A DNA stretch of 64,000 nt from Zea mays (Eukaryota; Streptophyta; Magnoliopsida; Poales; Poaceae), in assembly GCF_902167145.1 (NCBI RefSeq), contig NC_050098.1:85228207-85292206 (forward strand). The letters run 5' to 3'. A program made the translations under genes and the position numbers. Shown one piece after another: positions 33,711 through 44,101 of this stretch. Every line of letters begins with the position of its first letter. Position 1 is the first letter of the stretch. The notes below the pieces were generated by a model. That model saw nothing but the letters and a program-made list of their open reading frames with translations, searched no databases and had not been told where the DNA came from.

Positions 33711-36700
33711 ATGGCCGGAAGGCAGCGTCGTGGCCAGAACGAGCGCGTTCCTCCACCGCCGCCACCGCCTCCCACTCTGCAGGAGCTCATGGCTCAGCAG
33801 AATGAGATTTTGAGGCAGCTAGCTCAGCGTCAGCCACCACCTCAGCACTATGGTGGTGGGGACCATCAGCGTCACCCTGCGGCGGCTACCTATCAGGAGT
33901 TCCTCAGCACCCAGCCTCCATTGTTCACAAGGGCAGAGGATCCACTTGATGCAGACGTGTGGTTGCGAGTGGTGGAATCCAAATTCCCACTACTCCATGG
34001 AGCTTGCTCAGAAGTCACCAAAGTTAGGTTCGCCACCCAGCAGCTTCGCGGACCCACAAGAACTTGGTGGGATCATTTTCTTGCTATGCAGCCATAGGAC
34101 CGAGAGGTAGAGTGGAGGGAGTTCAAGGCAGCTTTCAGGGGACACCATATACCAGCCGGGATTATGGACCGGAAGCTCAATGAGTTTTTGGCACTCACTC
34201 AGGGCAACAGGACAGTGTTGCAGTATGCCCAGGCTTTTAATGACCTATGCCAGTATGCTGGGTATCACGCAGATACGGATAAGAAGAAGAGAGACAGGTT
34301 CAAGAGGGGGCTCAGCACCAAGCTCCGCGACCGTCTCAACACCGTCAGGGCCAACAGTTACAATGAGTTGGTCAACATGGCTATCTCCCAGGAGGACTGC
34401 ATTACAGCTCGACAGGCGGAGAAGAAGAGGAAGACCCCTGTGGCAGGACCCTCAGCTCAGCCACAGCGCTTCAGGATTGTATCCGACACTCAGAACAGGG
34501 GACCCCAGCATCAGCAAGGGCGATGGGTGATCCGACCTCAGCAGCAGCAGCAGCAGGCACCCAACCGCACCCAGTTTCCAGCTCAGAGGAACAGTCAGCA
34601 GCAGCAGCAGTACCGCCAGGCAAATGACAACAAGTGTTTCACATGTGGCAACACCGGGCACTATGCCAAGAATTGCCCCAGGAACCAGCAGAGGCAGGGG
34701 TAGAATGTTAATCAGAACCAAGGGAAGAGGCAAAAGGTGCAAGTGAGGCAAGGCAGGCTGAACTTCACCACCATGGCTGATATTCCAGAGGGAGCACCCG
34801 TCATGACTGGTATCTTTACAGTTTTGAACTATCCTGCTATTATTCTATTTGATTCTGGTGCATCGCATAGTTTTATCAGTGCCAAATTTAGTGCCAAGTG
34901 CCAGTTGCCCTTTCACCACACCAATGGGGGCATTACAATTTCAACACCAGGAGGCAGAGTTGCCACTTATCAAATCAACAGGCAAGTGCCTATAAAATTT
35001 GGTAGTCTGGTGATTAGAACCACCCTTCTCATCTTAGGATTGGATAGCGTGGATATTATTTTGGGAGCTGACTGGTTGACCAGGCATCAGGCAGTATTGG
35101 ATATTGCAGCCCGGGCCATTGAAATTCATTCCCCTGCTTATGGTGAGACTGTTTTGTATTTGCCCGACCAGGGATGTACTCGTTCCTGTGCCTTCATTAT
35201 GATAGAGTCCCCAGTGGAAAAGATCCCAGTGGTCCGTGACTACCCGGATGTTTTTCCGGAAGAATTGCCAGGGATGCCACCCGACCGAGATATTGAGTTC
35301 GCCATTGAATTGCAACCCGAGACTGCTCCTATCTCTAAGAGACCCTATAGGATGCCTCCCGCGGAATTGGCAGAATTGAAGAAGCAATTGCAAGAGTTGT
35401 TGGACAAGGGGTTTATTCGTCCAAGCACTTCACCATGGGGATGTCCAGCATTATTTGTGAAGAAAAAGGATGAGAGTTTAAGGATGTGTGTTGACTACCA
35501 CCCTCTTAATGCAGTGACTATCAAGAACAAATACCCACTGCCCCGTATTGATGTTCTGTTTGATCAGTTGGTAGGAGCCAAAGTGTTCTCCAAGATAGAT
35601 CTTCGCTCAGGGTACCATCAGATCAAGATCCGTGCCAGCGATATTCCCAAGACGGCTTTCTCTACCAGATATGGGTTGTATGAATTTTTGGTGATGTCTT
35701 TTGGGCTGACCAATGCCCCGGCTTATTTTATGTACCTGATGAACTCAGTGTTTATGCCAGAATTGGATAAGTTCGTGGTCGTTTTCATTGATGATATTCT
35801 GGTCTATTCCAAGAATGAAGACGAACATACTGAGCACCTGCACATCGTGCTTCAGCGGCTGCGCGATCATTATCTTTATGCTAAGTTGTCTAAATGTGAG
35901 TTCTGGCTGAAGGAAATCAAATTCTTGGGTCATACAATTTCTCAGGATGGGATATCAGTTGATCCTGAGAAGGTACAAGAAGTGATGGATTGGAAACCCC
36001 TGACTACAGTGAGGCAGATTCGGAGTTTTCTGGGATTGGCAGGGTATTATCGACGATTTATCCCGGATTTTTCCAGAATTGCCAAAACAATGACTGAACT
36101 GTTGAAAAAGGGAGTCAAGTATAATTGGAGCCAAAAGTGTGAAGATGCCTTTCACACTTTGAGACAGCATTTGACAACCGCCCCAGTGTTGGCTCAACCG
36201 GACAACACCAAGCCATTTGAAGTTTATTGTGATGCTTCTGGTACAGGATTGGGATGTGTCCTGATGCAAGAGAACAGAGTCATTGCTTATGCTTCCCGAG
36301 CACTCAAGCCCCATGAGCAGAACTACCCTACACATGACCTGGAATTGGCAGCTGTAGTTCATGCTCTTAAGATATGGAGACACTACTTGATGGGAGCTCA
36401 CTGTAACATCTACACTGATCACAAGAGTCTCAAGTACATCTTCACTTAGGCAGATCTGAACATGAGGCAAAGGAGATGGTTGGAGTTAATCAAGGACTAC
36501 GATTTGGAGGTGCATTACCATCCGGGCAAAGCAAATGTTGTGGCAGATGCCTTGAGCAGAAAAGCCCAGTGTAATTGTATGAGCATGGATGCCAGAGTCA
36601 CCACCCTGTGCGATGAGTTGTGCAAGCTGAACCTGGAAGTTGTTTCTTTGGGTGACTTAAGTTATATCTCGGTGGAACCCACATTGCAAGAGCAAATAGT

Positions 36701-37171
36701 AAGGGCACAGATTGAAGATAAAGGTGTCCAAATGATTAAGGAAATGGTCAAGCAAAAGGCAGAGAAATACAAGTGTTTCCGACCGGACAGCAAGGGAATT
36801 CTATGGTTTGGAGACCGATTAGTTGTTCCCAAGGACCCTGAACTCAGAAAGAAGATCCTAGACGAAGCTCATCTTTCCAAATTCTCCATGCACCCTGGTA
36901 GCAACAAGATGTACCATGATCTCAGGTCTTTATATTGGTGGACTAGAATGAAAAGGGAAATTGCCAAGTACATATCCGAGTGTGACACTTGCCAGAGAAT
37001 AAAAGCTAGTCACTTGAAGGCAGCAGGCCCTTTGCAACCCCTTCCCATACCATCTTGGAAATGGGAGGACATTTGCATGGACTTTATAGTGGGATTACCC
37101 AATACATCCAGGCACCATGATTCTATTTGGGTTATTGTGGATAGATTGACAAAGACTGCGCATTTCTTGCC
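33711..37171 (+). pseudogene. gag-pol: TE3 gag-pol: three TAG stops, truncated in integrase
   Basis: One reading frame holds throughout. It starts MAGRQRRGQNERVPPPP, followed by the gag core, a CCHC knuckle near 34635-34676 ([14 protein letters not shown]), protease DSGA near 34850, RT with IDDI near 35787-35800, RNase H (CDASGTGLG) and the integrase HHCC and first catalytic region (MDFIVGLP near 37078). Stops are TAG at 34095-34097, 34701-34703 and 36447-36449. The last two stand where TE2 has CAA or CAG; all three would fit CAG-to-TAG changes. Catalytic residues visible in protease and RT are intact, unlike TE2. The frame ends at the 37171 junction, so the second half of integrase and the chromodomain are lost. 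Confidence 0.9.
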
Positions 37172-37261
37172 TTCCAAAGCAGTGGCAGGCAGGTCCTTTG
37201 GTGCAGGCTCGGGTGCTGGATCTGGGGCTACCTCCTGAGCAGCTCCTTGCTCCAGCACGAG
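37167..37261 (-). repeat. TE5 3' LTR, inner fragment (type A, inverted)
   Basis: On the minus strand this reads like TE3 LTR bases 30622-30715 (GAGCAAGGAGCTGCTCAGG and following). It continues at 44102 on the other side of TE4. The left edge at 37167-37172 is the CTTGCC junction with TE3. The rest of the LTR, about 1.3 kb judged from the TE2 5' LTR, is missing. Confidence 0.85.
37257..37261. repeat. TE4 target site duplication, left (ACGAG)
   Basis: ACGAG precedes the TG of the TE4 5' LTR and is repeated at 44097-44101. Confidence 0.95.
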
Positions 37262-37832
37262 TGATGAGGACATCACTATGAGTACGACTACACCAGCAGC
37301 ACCTCAACATCAAGCGCCACTTCCTTCATTAGCTGGGCCAATCACTCGGGCCCGTGCCAGAGATCTTAACTTCGTCATTGTACTAAGGAATGAGGGCCCA
37401 AAAGAATAGACGACCAGCCCAACTGCGGCCCATAGTGGACGACCTAGGGTTGGCCGCCCCTAGGGGCTGCGCCCCCTCTCTATTTAAACGGGAGCTGCGC
37501 CTCCTTTGTTCTTCGAGTTTTGTTTTACATTAGCTTTAGCTACTCTCGAACACGCGCAAATCTGCGCTGTCTTCGTGTATTCAGAACTCCACCCTCGAGT
37601 AATAGATTAGATTGCTCGCATCTTTTTCTTGTTCGTTCTTCGATTGCGCACAGGAAACGATCTTCGTGATCAGGCCGATCTCGCATCAGCAAGGTCGGTA
37701 ACCACAGGGAGTTGGTTCAGCGATTGCATTGGCGCCTCGGGCTTGCTCGTCGTAGTCAGATCGCAAGGGTCAACTTCCGCCAAATCGGAATTATCTCTAC
37801 TCGCCGAAAGATCGGGCACCTCAGCTACATCA
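37262..37832 (+). repeat. TE4 5' LTR (571 bp)
   Basis: TGATGAGGAC...GCTACATCA. Compared with the 3' LTR I count three substitutions (near 37400, 37665 and 37760) and no indel. A TATA-like TATTTAAA lies at 37481-37488. Confidence 0.95.
37481..37488 (+). promoter_or_regulatory. TE4 TATA box
   Basis: TATTTAAA after a CT-rich run. It is repeated in the 3' LTR at 43745-43752. Confidence 0.6.
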
Positions 37833-37834
37833 AT

Positions 37835-37844
37835 TGGTATCAGA
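37835..37844 (+). promoter_or_regulatory. TE4 primer binding site
   Basis: TGGTATCAGA, two bases after the LTR, matches the first ten bases of the initiator tRNA-Met PBS. Confidence 0.85.
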
Positions 37845-39053
37845 TTTCCAGGTTGATCGGTGAGTTTATCGAGTGTTTTTTTTCTACAGTCCACAAAACC
37901 ACATAAAAATTCAGGTTAGACCTTATCCCAACACCCTTTTGAGCCTCGCACTTTCTTTCAATAATCTGCATTGTTGAATTTGTGTGCTTTCGCGTCATTT
38001 GTTGCTGGTTGCATTGTGTTCTTCCACCATTCAAACCCTAGCGCTGCCACCATCTCCCCTTTGATCACGCCACAAACCGAGTCAACATCGTTTCCTTGTT
38101 TTTCTCCTTCGGTTACGTCAAAAAAAAACAGAAAAAACAAACCGAGTCAACGGCCGTTTCCTTGTTTTTCTCCTTCGGTTACGAAAAAAAACAGAAAAAA
38201 AAACAAACCGAGTCAACATTGTTTCCTTGTTTTTCTCCTTCGGTTACGTCAAAAAAAAAAACAGAAACAAAAAACAACGAAGGAGAAAGGATACGGTTGT
38301 TTCATCCCGGTCGTTTGAAAACATAACTTGAGGTACCTTTCTTAAACCGGGCATAACTTTTCGCTCGGGTGTCCAAAAAATCTGAAATTTTTACAGGAGC
38401 TAGTTGACACCATTCTGAGGCCGGCCAAACTCACCTTCGGTCTGTTTGGGTTTCGACAAAATTGTCAAAAAAAATTCAGGAAAATAAAGAAAAAAATCCG
38501 TCAAAGTTCTCGCACGCTCTTTAGAGAACTTCCTGATTTTCTGTAGACCACATCAGAACTCTGTTTTAGGTGAAACTTCGTGTAGCTCCTATTTTGTTGC
38601 TTCTTGTGCTGAGAAAAATATCAAAAAAATCATACAAAAAAGAAAAACAAAATCACTTGTGATTCCTACTAGTGGCCTCGCTAGTACAATATTTACCGTA
38701 CTGCCATTCTGCTAGTTCCATCCGTCCTTTGCACTTGTGGCCAGCAATATAGTTTCGTGTTCTGCACTATAATTCAACTTTGCATTATTGTTTGGTCGTG
38801 CTAATCCTTGACTTGAGTGCAGCCTACCCAAAACTCCACATATTTCTACGACGAGAAGGTTTCTGTTTCTCCAGGCAATCGCTCATCCAATCTTTCACCG
38901 GTTCCACCTGTTGGTTGCAGGTCACCACTGTGGCTTGGTAAGAACGGATAAGAATTTGATAACAGCACTAGTGTGAGCGCCTTGTGAGCAGTACACCCCT
39001 GTTTTTGTCGTTGTTTTTTTTCTTCTTTTGGTGTTTTGGTGTTTGCGCTAACT
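37845..39053 (+). other. TE4 5' untranslated leader (1.2 kb)
   Basis: Long noncoding leader between PBS and the gag ATG. It contains the 65-bp tandem repeats (separate entry), several A-rich runs (38465-38650) and a T-rich tract just before the start codon. No conserved ORF is seen. Leaders of about 1 kb are usual for CRM elements. Confidence 0.7.
38073..38275. repeat. TE4 leader tandem repeat, three units of 65-72 bp
   Basis: Units start at 38073, 38138 and 38204 with CAAACCGAGTCAAC, followed by GTTTCCTTGTTTTTCTCCTT, CGGTTACG and an A-rich run whose length varies between units. Confidence 0.9.
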
Positions 39054-42000
39054 ATGGCAGGAGCACACGACACGGTGGATGCCCAGTTGCTGGAAGTAAG
39101 GGGACAAGTTGATGGACTTGCTGATGACATTAGGACGATGCATGAACGGCTTGATTCAACGGTCACTTCGACGACCGAGCGTTTCAACCAGCTTGACCTT
39201 GCTCAAACGGCGACTCGCACCACACTCGACACCATCCTGGCACGCCTTGATGCGTTGACCACAAAGATGGAGCAGGACTACGGCGGTGACACTGAGTGGG
39301 AAGATGGAGATTGCCGTGGTCGTGCACGCCGTGTGGTTCGTCATCCCCCTAATGACTTATTTTCTAAGATTAAATTTAAAATTCCACCTTTTAATGGCAA
39401 ATATGATCCTGCTGCATATCTTGATTGGGAGTTAGAGGTTGAACAAAAATTTTCATGCCATGATATTGCTGCACATTCTCAGGTTAAAGCTGCTATTAGT
39501 GAATTTACTGATTTTGCTTTAATTTGGTGGCGTGAGTTTAAAATAAAACATCCCACTACCATTCCAACCACTTGGGATCAGTTGAAAGCTGCGATGCGAC
39601 ATCGATTTGTGCCTTCGTATTATGCTCGTGATTTGCTTAATAAAATGCAGCGTTTTCAGCAAGGTTCTCAATCTGTTGAGGACTATTTCCAGGAGTTACA
39701 AAAAGGTATGATTCGTTGTGGGATATTAGAGGACAACGACGCTGCTATGGCACGTTTTCGTGGTGGTTTAAACCGCGAAATCCAAGATATACTTGATTAT
39801 AAGGAATATTATGATATGACTACTTTATTTGAATATGCTTGCAAAGCTGAACGTGAAGTACAGGGACGCCGCTCGAAGCCATATTCTAACCCTTTTGCAG
39901 GACGAAGCTCGACATCCACCTCAGCACCAGTTCCCCCTGCGCCATCCACGTCCACCACTACTCCACGCGAGAAGACGACCAAACCAGCCAGCACTGCCCC
40001 ACCCATAGGTCGTACACGGGATATTCAGTGCCATCGTTGCAGATGGTTTGGGCACATGATTCGGGACTGCCCAAACAAGCGTACCTTGCTTATACGTGAC
40101 AATGGTGAGTACTCTTCAGCCAGTGATTCTGAGGAAACTAGTCATGCTATGATTGCCACTAACCATGCAGAAAATGAGGAAGTCCACGTTGATCCCATCG
40201 ACGCCGATAGGTATGAGAGTCTTGTTGTGCAGCGTGTTCTCAGCACACAGGTTGCCCAGGCCGAAAAAAATCAGCGACACACTCTATTCCATACCAAGGG
40301 CGTTGTGCACGAACGGTCGATTCGCATCATCATCGATAGTGGCAGCTGCAACAATTTGGCAAGTACAGCGTTGGTAGAGAAATTATCCTTGCCCACTCGC
40401 TCACACCCACATCCGTATCACATCCAATGGCTCAATGATGGTGGTAAAATAAAGGTAACACGTTCGGTACGTGTCCCCTTTTCGCTGGGTTCTTATTCTG
40501 ATTATGCTGATTGCGATGTTATTCCTATGGAAGCATGCTCTTTGTTATTGGGTCGGCCTTGGCAATATGATACTGATAGTTTACATCATGGTCGTTCAAA
40601 TCATTATTCTTTCATGTTTAAAGGCCAGAAAATAATTATACATCCAATGACCCCTGACCAAATTTTGAAAGATGACCTTACTAGGGCTGCTAAAACTGCA
40701 CAACAAGTCAAATCAACATCAGCCACACCTATTAAATCTGAAATCAAGTTGCACTCTCCTGTTTTACTTGCTACTCGTGCTGATTTTGATGATCTCCATG
40801 AAGCTCATATGCCCTGTTATGCACTTGTATGCTCGCGCATGCTTGTTCCGCTTGATGATGCACCGTCTTTGGATATACCCCCTGCTGTTGTTAACCTTTT
40901 GCAGGAGTATGTTGATGTTTTTCCTACGGACTTACCACCGGGTCTTCCTCCCCTCCGTGGCATTGAGCATCAGATCGATCTCATCCCCGGCGCTTCTCTT
41001 CCGAACCGCGCCCTGTACCGTACAAATCCAGATGAGACGAAGGAGATCCAGCGCCAGGTGCAGACGCTGCTTGATAAAGGTTACATTCGTGAGTCTCTTA
41101 GCCCTTGCTCGGTTCCTGTTTTACTCGTTCCAAAGAAAGATGGGTCATGGCGTATGTGCGTAGATTGTCGTGCTATTAATAACATCACAGTTCGTTATCG
41201 ATATCCTATTCCACGCCTTGATGATATGTTAGATGAGCTTAGTGGTGCCGTTATTTTCTCTAAGGTTGATTTGCGTAGCGGTTACCATCAGATTAGAATG
41301 AAACTCGGTGATGAATGGAAAACGGCTTTTAAAACGAAATTTGGTTTATATGAATGGTTGGTTATGCCATTTGGATTGACTAATGCTCCCAGCACCTTTA
41401 TGCGTTTAATGAATGAAGTTCTACGGGCCTTCATAGGTTTGTTTGTTGTTGTTTATTTTGATGATATCCTTATTTACAGCAAGTCTATAGAGGAGCATTT
41501 AGAACATTTGCGTGCTGTTTTTGATGCTTTGCGTGCTGCTCGCTTGTTTGGTAACATGGAAAAGTGCACATTTTGCACGCAACGTGTCTCGTTTCTTGGT
41601 TATGTGGTTACTCCGCAGGGCATTGAGGTGGATAGCAGCAAGATTGCTGCCATTCGGGAGTGGCCTACACCGACGACGGTCACACAAATTCGGAGCTTTC
41701 TTGGACTTGCCGGTTTCTACCGCAGATTTGTTCGTGATTTTAGCTCTATTGCAGCGCCTCTACATGAGCTTACAAAGAAAGATGTATCGTTTGCTTGGAG
41801 TGATTCGCAGGAGGTAGCGTTCAGCACTTTGAAAGATAAGTTAACCCAAGCTCCCCTCTTGCAATTGCCTGATTTTAATAAAGTTTTTGAGCTTGAATGC
41901 GATGCTAGCGGTATTGGGCTAGGTGCTGTTTTGTTACAAGAAGGAAAACCAGTTGCTTATTTTAGTGAAAAATTAAGCGGTGCTAGTCTGAAATATTCTA

Positions 42001-43673
42001 CTTATGATAAGGAGCTTTACGCTTTAGTGCGCACTTTGCATACCTGGCAGCACTATCTTTGGCATCGTGAGTTCATAATTCATTCTGATCATGAGGCTTT
42101 AAAACATATTCGTACCCAAACAAATATGAACCGTCGTCATGCTAAATGGGTCGAATTCATTGAGTCCTTTCCTTACATTATTAAACACAAGAACGGGAAG
42201 GACAATGTTATTGTTGATGCTTTGTCTCGTCGCTATACCATGCTGTCACAATTAGATTTTAAAATATTTGGTTTGGACACTGTGAAGGATCAATATGTTG
42301 ACGATGCTGATTTTAAAGATGCTTTCGGCCATTGTATTAATGGGATACCATGGGGCAAATTTCACATACAGGATGGGTTCCTGTTTCGCGCTAACAAGCT
42401 GTGTGTTCCAGCTAGCTCGGTTCGTCTTTTGTTGTTACAGGAAGCGCATGGAGGCGGTCTCATGGGGCATTTTGGCGTCTACAAGACGCATGAGGTGTTG
42501 GCTGCCCACTTCTTTTGGCCTCGGATGCGCGCTGATGTTGAGCGCCTTGTTAAACGCTGCACTACTTGTCAGAAAGCTAAGTCACGGTTGAACAACCATG
42601 GTTTGTATATGCCTTTGCCTGTCCCTTCTTCTCCTTGGCTTGATATTTCTATGGACTTTGTTTTGGGCTTGCCTAGAACTAAGAAGGGGAGGGATAGTAT
42701 TTTCGTGGTTGTTGATAGATTCTCTAAAATGGCTCACTTTATACCTTGTCATAAAACTGATGATGCTAGCATTGTTGCTGAATTGTTCTTTAGAGAAATT
42801 ATTCGTTTACATGGTATTCCAAAAACAATAGTCTCTGATCGCGATGCTAAGTTTCTAAGCCATTTTTGGAGATCTCTTTGGAATAAATTGGGAACTAAAT
42901 TGTTGTTTAGCACTACTTGTCACCCTCAGACTGATGGACAAACTGAGGTAGTAAATAGAACTTTATCTACCATGCTTAGGGCTGTTTTAGACAAGAATTT
43001 GAGACGTTGGGAGGATTGTTTGCCTCATGTTGAATTTGCTTACAATCATGCCACACATTCTTCTACAAAGATGTGCCCTTTCGAGATTGTTTATGGTTAC
43101 ATCCCTAGGGCACCTATTGATTTGATTTCACTTAATGCTACGAACGCCCCACATGTAGATGCTGCTGCACATGTTGAACAAATGATTACCATACATGAAC
43201 AAACGAAACAGAACATTGCTGCTACTAATGCAAAAAATCAGGTTGCTGGTAGTAAAGGAAGAAAACTTGTTACTTTTGAGCCAGGTGATATGGTTTGGTT
43301 GCACTTGAGAAAGGATCGGTTTCCTACTTTGCGCCGTTCTAAATTAATGCCTCGTGCTGCTGGTCCTTTTAAGGTGCTAACAAAGATTAATGATAATGCT
43401 TATATCCTTGACCTGCCTGCGGAATTTGGTGTTTCCACTAGTTTTAATGTTGCAGATTTGAAACCATATATGGCCGAGGATGAGGAGTTGCTGTCGAGGA
43501 CGACTTCACTTCAAGAAGGGGAGGATGATGAGGACATCACTATGAGTACGACTACACCAGCAGCACCTCAACATCAAGCGCCACTTCCTTCATTAGCTGG
43601 GCCAATCACTCGGGCCCGTGCCAGAGATCTTAACTTCGTCATTGTACTAAGGAATGAGGGCCCAGAAGAATAG
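39054..43673 (+). CDS. gag-pol: TE4 gag-pol polyprotein (CRM lineage), apparently intact
   Basis: One frame of 1539 codons from ATG 39054 (MAGAHD). Order: N-terminal coiled coil (about 1-80), gag core (about 100-270), CCHC knuckle at 326-339 ([14 protein letters not shown]), protease with IDSGS (Asp 428), RT with YFDD (801-804), RNase H with CDASGIGLG (Asp 950) and integrase with its zinc region at 1132-1172. The DDE core has Asp 1201, Asp 1262 and Glu 1298; the last pair is 35 residues apart. The end ([17 protein letters not shown], then [12 protein letters not shown]) replaces a chromodomain and resembles the CR motif of CRM elements. The last about 49 codons lie inside the 3' LTR. All catalytic residues checked are present. 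An upstream in-frame TTG at 39036 exists, but the ATG is the likely start. Confidence 0.93.
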   Translation: MAGAHDTVDAQLLEVRGQVDGLADDIRTMHERLDSTVTSTTERFNQLDLAQTATRTTLDTILARLDALTTKMEQDYGGDTEWEDGDCRGRARRVVRHPPNDLFSKIKFKIPPFNGKYDPAAYLDWELEVEQKFSCHDIAAHSQVKAAISEFTDFALIWWREFKIKHPTTIPTTWDQLKAAMRHRFVPSYYARDLLNKMQRFQQGSQSVEDYFQELQKGMIRCGILEDNDAAMARFRGGLNREIQDILDYKEYYDMTTLFEYACKAEREVQGRRSKPYSNPFAGRSSTSTSAPVPPAPSTSTTTPREKTTKPASTAPPIGRTRDIQCHRCRWFGHMIRDCPNKRTLLIRDNGEYSSASDSEETSHAMIATNHAENEEVHVDPIDADRYESLVVQRVLSTQVAQAEKNQRHTLFHTKGVVHERSIRIIIDSGSCNNLASTALVEKLSLPTRSHPHPYHIQWLNDGGKIKVTRSVRVPFSLGSYSDYADCDVIPMEACSLLLGRPWQYDTDSLHHGRSNHYSFMFKGQKIIIHPMTPDQILKDDLTRAAKTAQQVKSTSATPIKSEIKLHSPVLLATRADFDDLHEAHMPCYALVCSRMLVPLDDAPSLDIPPAVVNLLQEYVDVFPTDLPPGLPPLRGIEHQIDLIPGASLPNRALYRTNPDETKEIQRQVQTLLDKGYIRESLSPCSVPVLLVPKKDGSWRMCVDCRAINNITVRYRYPIPRLDDMLDELSGAVIFSKVDLRSGYHQIRMKLGDEWKTAFKTKFGLYEWLVMPFGLTNAPSTFMRLMNEVLRAFIGLFVVVYFDDILIYSKSIEEHLEHLRAVFDALRAARLFGNMEKCTFCTQRVSFLGYVVTPQGIEVDSSKIAAIREWPTPTTVTQIRSFLGLAGFYRRFVRDFSSIAAPLHELTKKDVSFAWSDSQEVAFSTLKDKLTQAPLLQLPDFNKVFELECDASGIGLGAVLLQEGKPVAYFSEKLSGASLKYSTYDKELYALVRTLHTWQHYLWHREFIIHSDHEALKHIRTQTNMNRRHAKWVEFIESFPYIIKHKNGKDNVIVDALSRRYTMLSQLDFKIFGLDTVKDQYVDDADFKDAFGHCINGIPWGKFHIQDGFLFRANKLCVPASSVRLLLLQEAHGGGLMGHFGVYKTHEVLAAHFFWPRMRADVERLVKRCTTCQKAKSRLNNHGLYMPLPVPSSPWLDISMDFVLGLPRTKKGRDSIFVVVDRFSKMAHFIPCHKTDDASIVAELFFREIIRLHGIPKTIVSDRDAKFLSHFWRSLWNKLGTKLLFSTTCHPQTDGQTEVVNRTLSTMLRAVLDKNLRRWEDCLPHVEFAYNHATHSSTKMCPFEIVYGYIPRAPIDLISLNATNAPHVDAAAHVEQMITIHEQTKQNIAATNAKNQVAGSKGRKLVTFEPGDMVWLHLRKDRFPTLRRSKLMPRAAGPFKVLTKINDNAYILDLPAEFGVSTSFNVADLKPYMAEDEELLSRTTSLQEGEDDEDITMSTTTPAAPQHQAPLPSLAGPITRARARDLNFVIVLRNEGPEE
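43513..43525 (+). promoter_or_regulatory. TE4 polypurine tract (within the coding frame)
   Basis: AAGAAGGGGAGGA directly before the TG of the 3' LTR. It also encodes part of QEGEDDED, so the sequence is under two constraints. Confidence 0.9.
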
Positions 43674-44096
43674 ACGACCAGCCCAACTGCGGCCCATAGT
43701 GGACGACCTAGGGTTGGCCGCCCCTAGGGGCTGCGCCCCCTCTCTATTTAAACGGGAGCTGCGCCTCCTTTGTTCTTCGAGTTTTGTTTTACATTAGCTT
43801 TAGCTACTCTCGAACACGCGCAAATCTGCGCTGTCTTCGTGTATTCAGAACTCCACCCTCGAGTAATAGATTAGATTGCTCGCATCTTTTTCTTGTTCGT
43901 TCTTCGATTGCGCACAGGAAACGATCTTCATGATCAGGCCGATCTCGCATCAGCAAGGTCGGTAACCACAGGGAGTTGGTTCAGCGATTGCATTGGCGCC
44001 TCGGGCTTGCTCGTCGTAGTCGGATCGCAAGGGTCAACTTCCGCCAAATCGGAATTATCTCTACTCGCCGAAAGATCGGGCACCTCAGCTACATCA
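43526..44096 (+). repeat. TE4 3' LTR (571 bp)
   Basis: Starts TGATGAGGAC and ends GCTACATCA. It contains the gag-pol stop at 43671-43673 and a TATA-like TATTTAAA at 43745. Confidence 0.95.
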
Positions 44097-44101
44097 ACGA
44101 G
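44097..44101. repeat. TE4 target site duplication, right (ACGAG)
   Basis: Matches 37257-37261 exactly. Confidence 0.95.

Larger units (their letters stand above)
27897..37171 (+). mobile_element. TE3: second + strand Tekay/Del-like chromovirus, both ends damaged
   Basis: It has a type-A LTR without its TG start, PBS, ORF0 and gag-pol cut inside integrase at 37171. The start abuts the end of the TE2 3' LTR. The right end joins an inverted LTR-A fragment through the shared hexamer CTTGCC (37167-37172). No 3' LTR or PPT for TE3 is present in the window. Confidence 0.85.
37262..44096 (+). mobile_element. TE4: young, full-length CRM-lineage Ty3/gypsy element
   Basis: It is 6835 bp with perfect 5-bp target duplications, two 571-bp LTRs differing at three positions, PBS, PPT and one open gag-pol frame. 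Coding runs past the PPT into the 3' LTR, and LTRs start TGATGAGGACATC. Both, together with the C-terminal QEGEDDEDI and [12 protein letters not shown] text, fit the CRM (centromeric retrotransposon) lineage. Three changes in 571 sites correspond to roughly 0.2 million years at the commonly used grass rate of 1.3e-8 per site per year. Everything visible suggests it could be competent. Confidence 0.85.
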
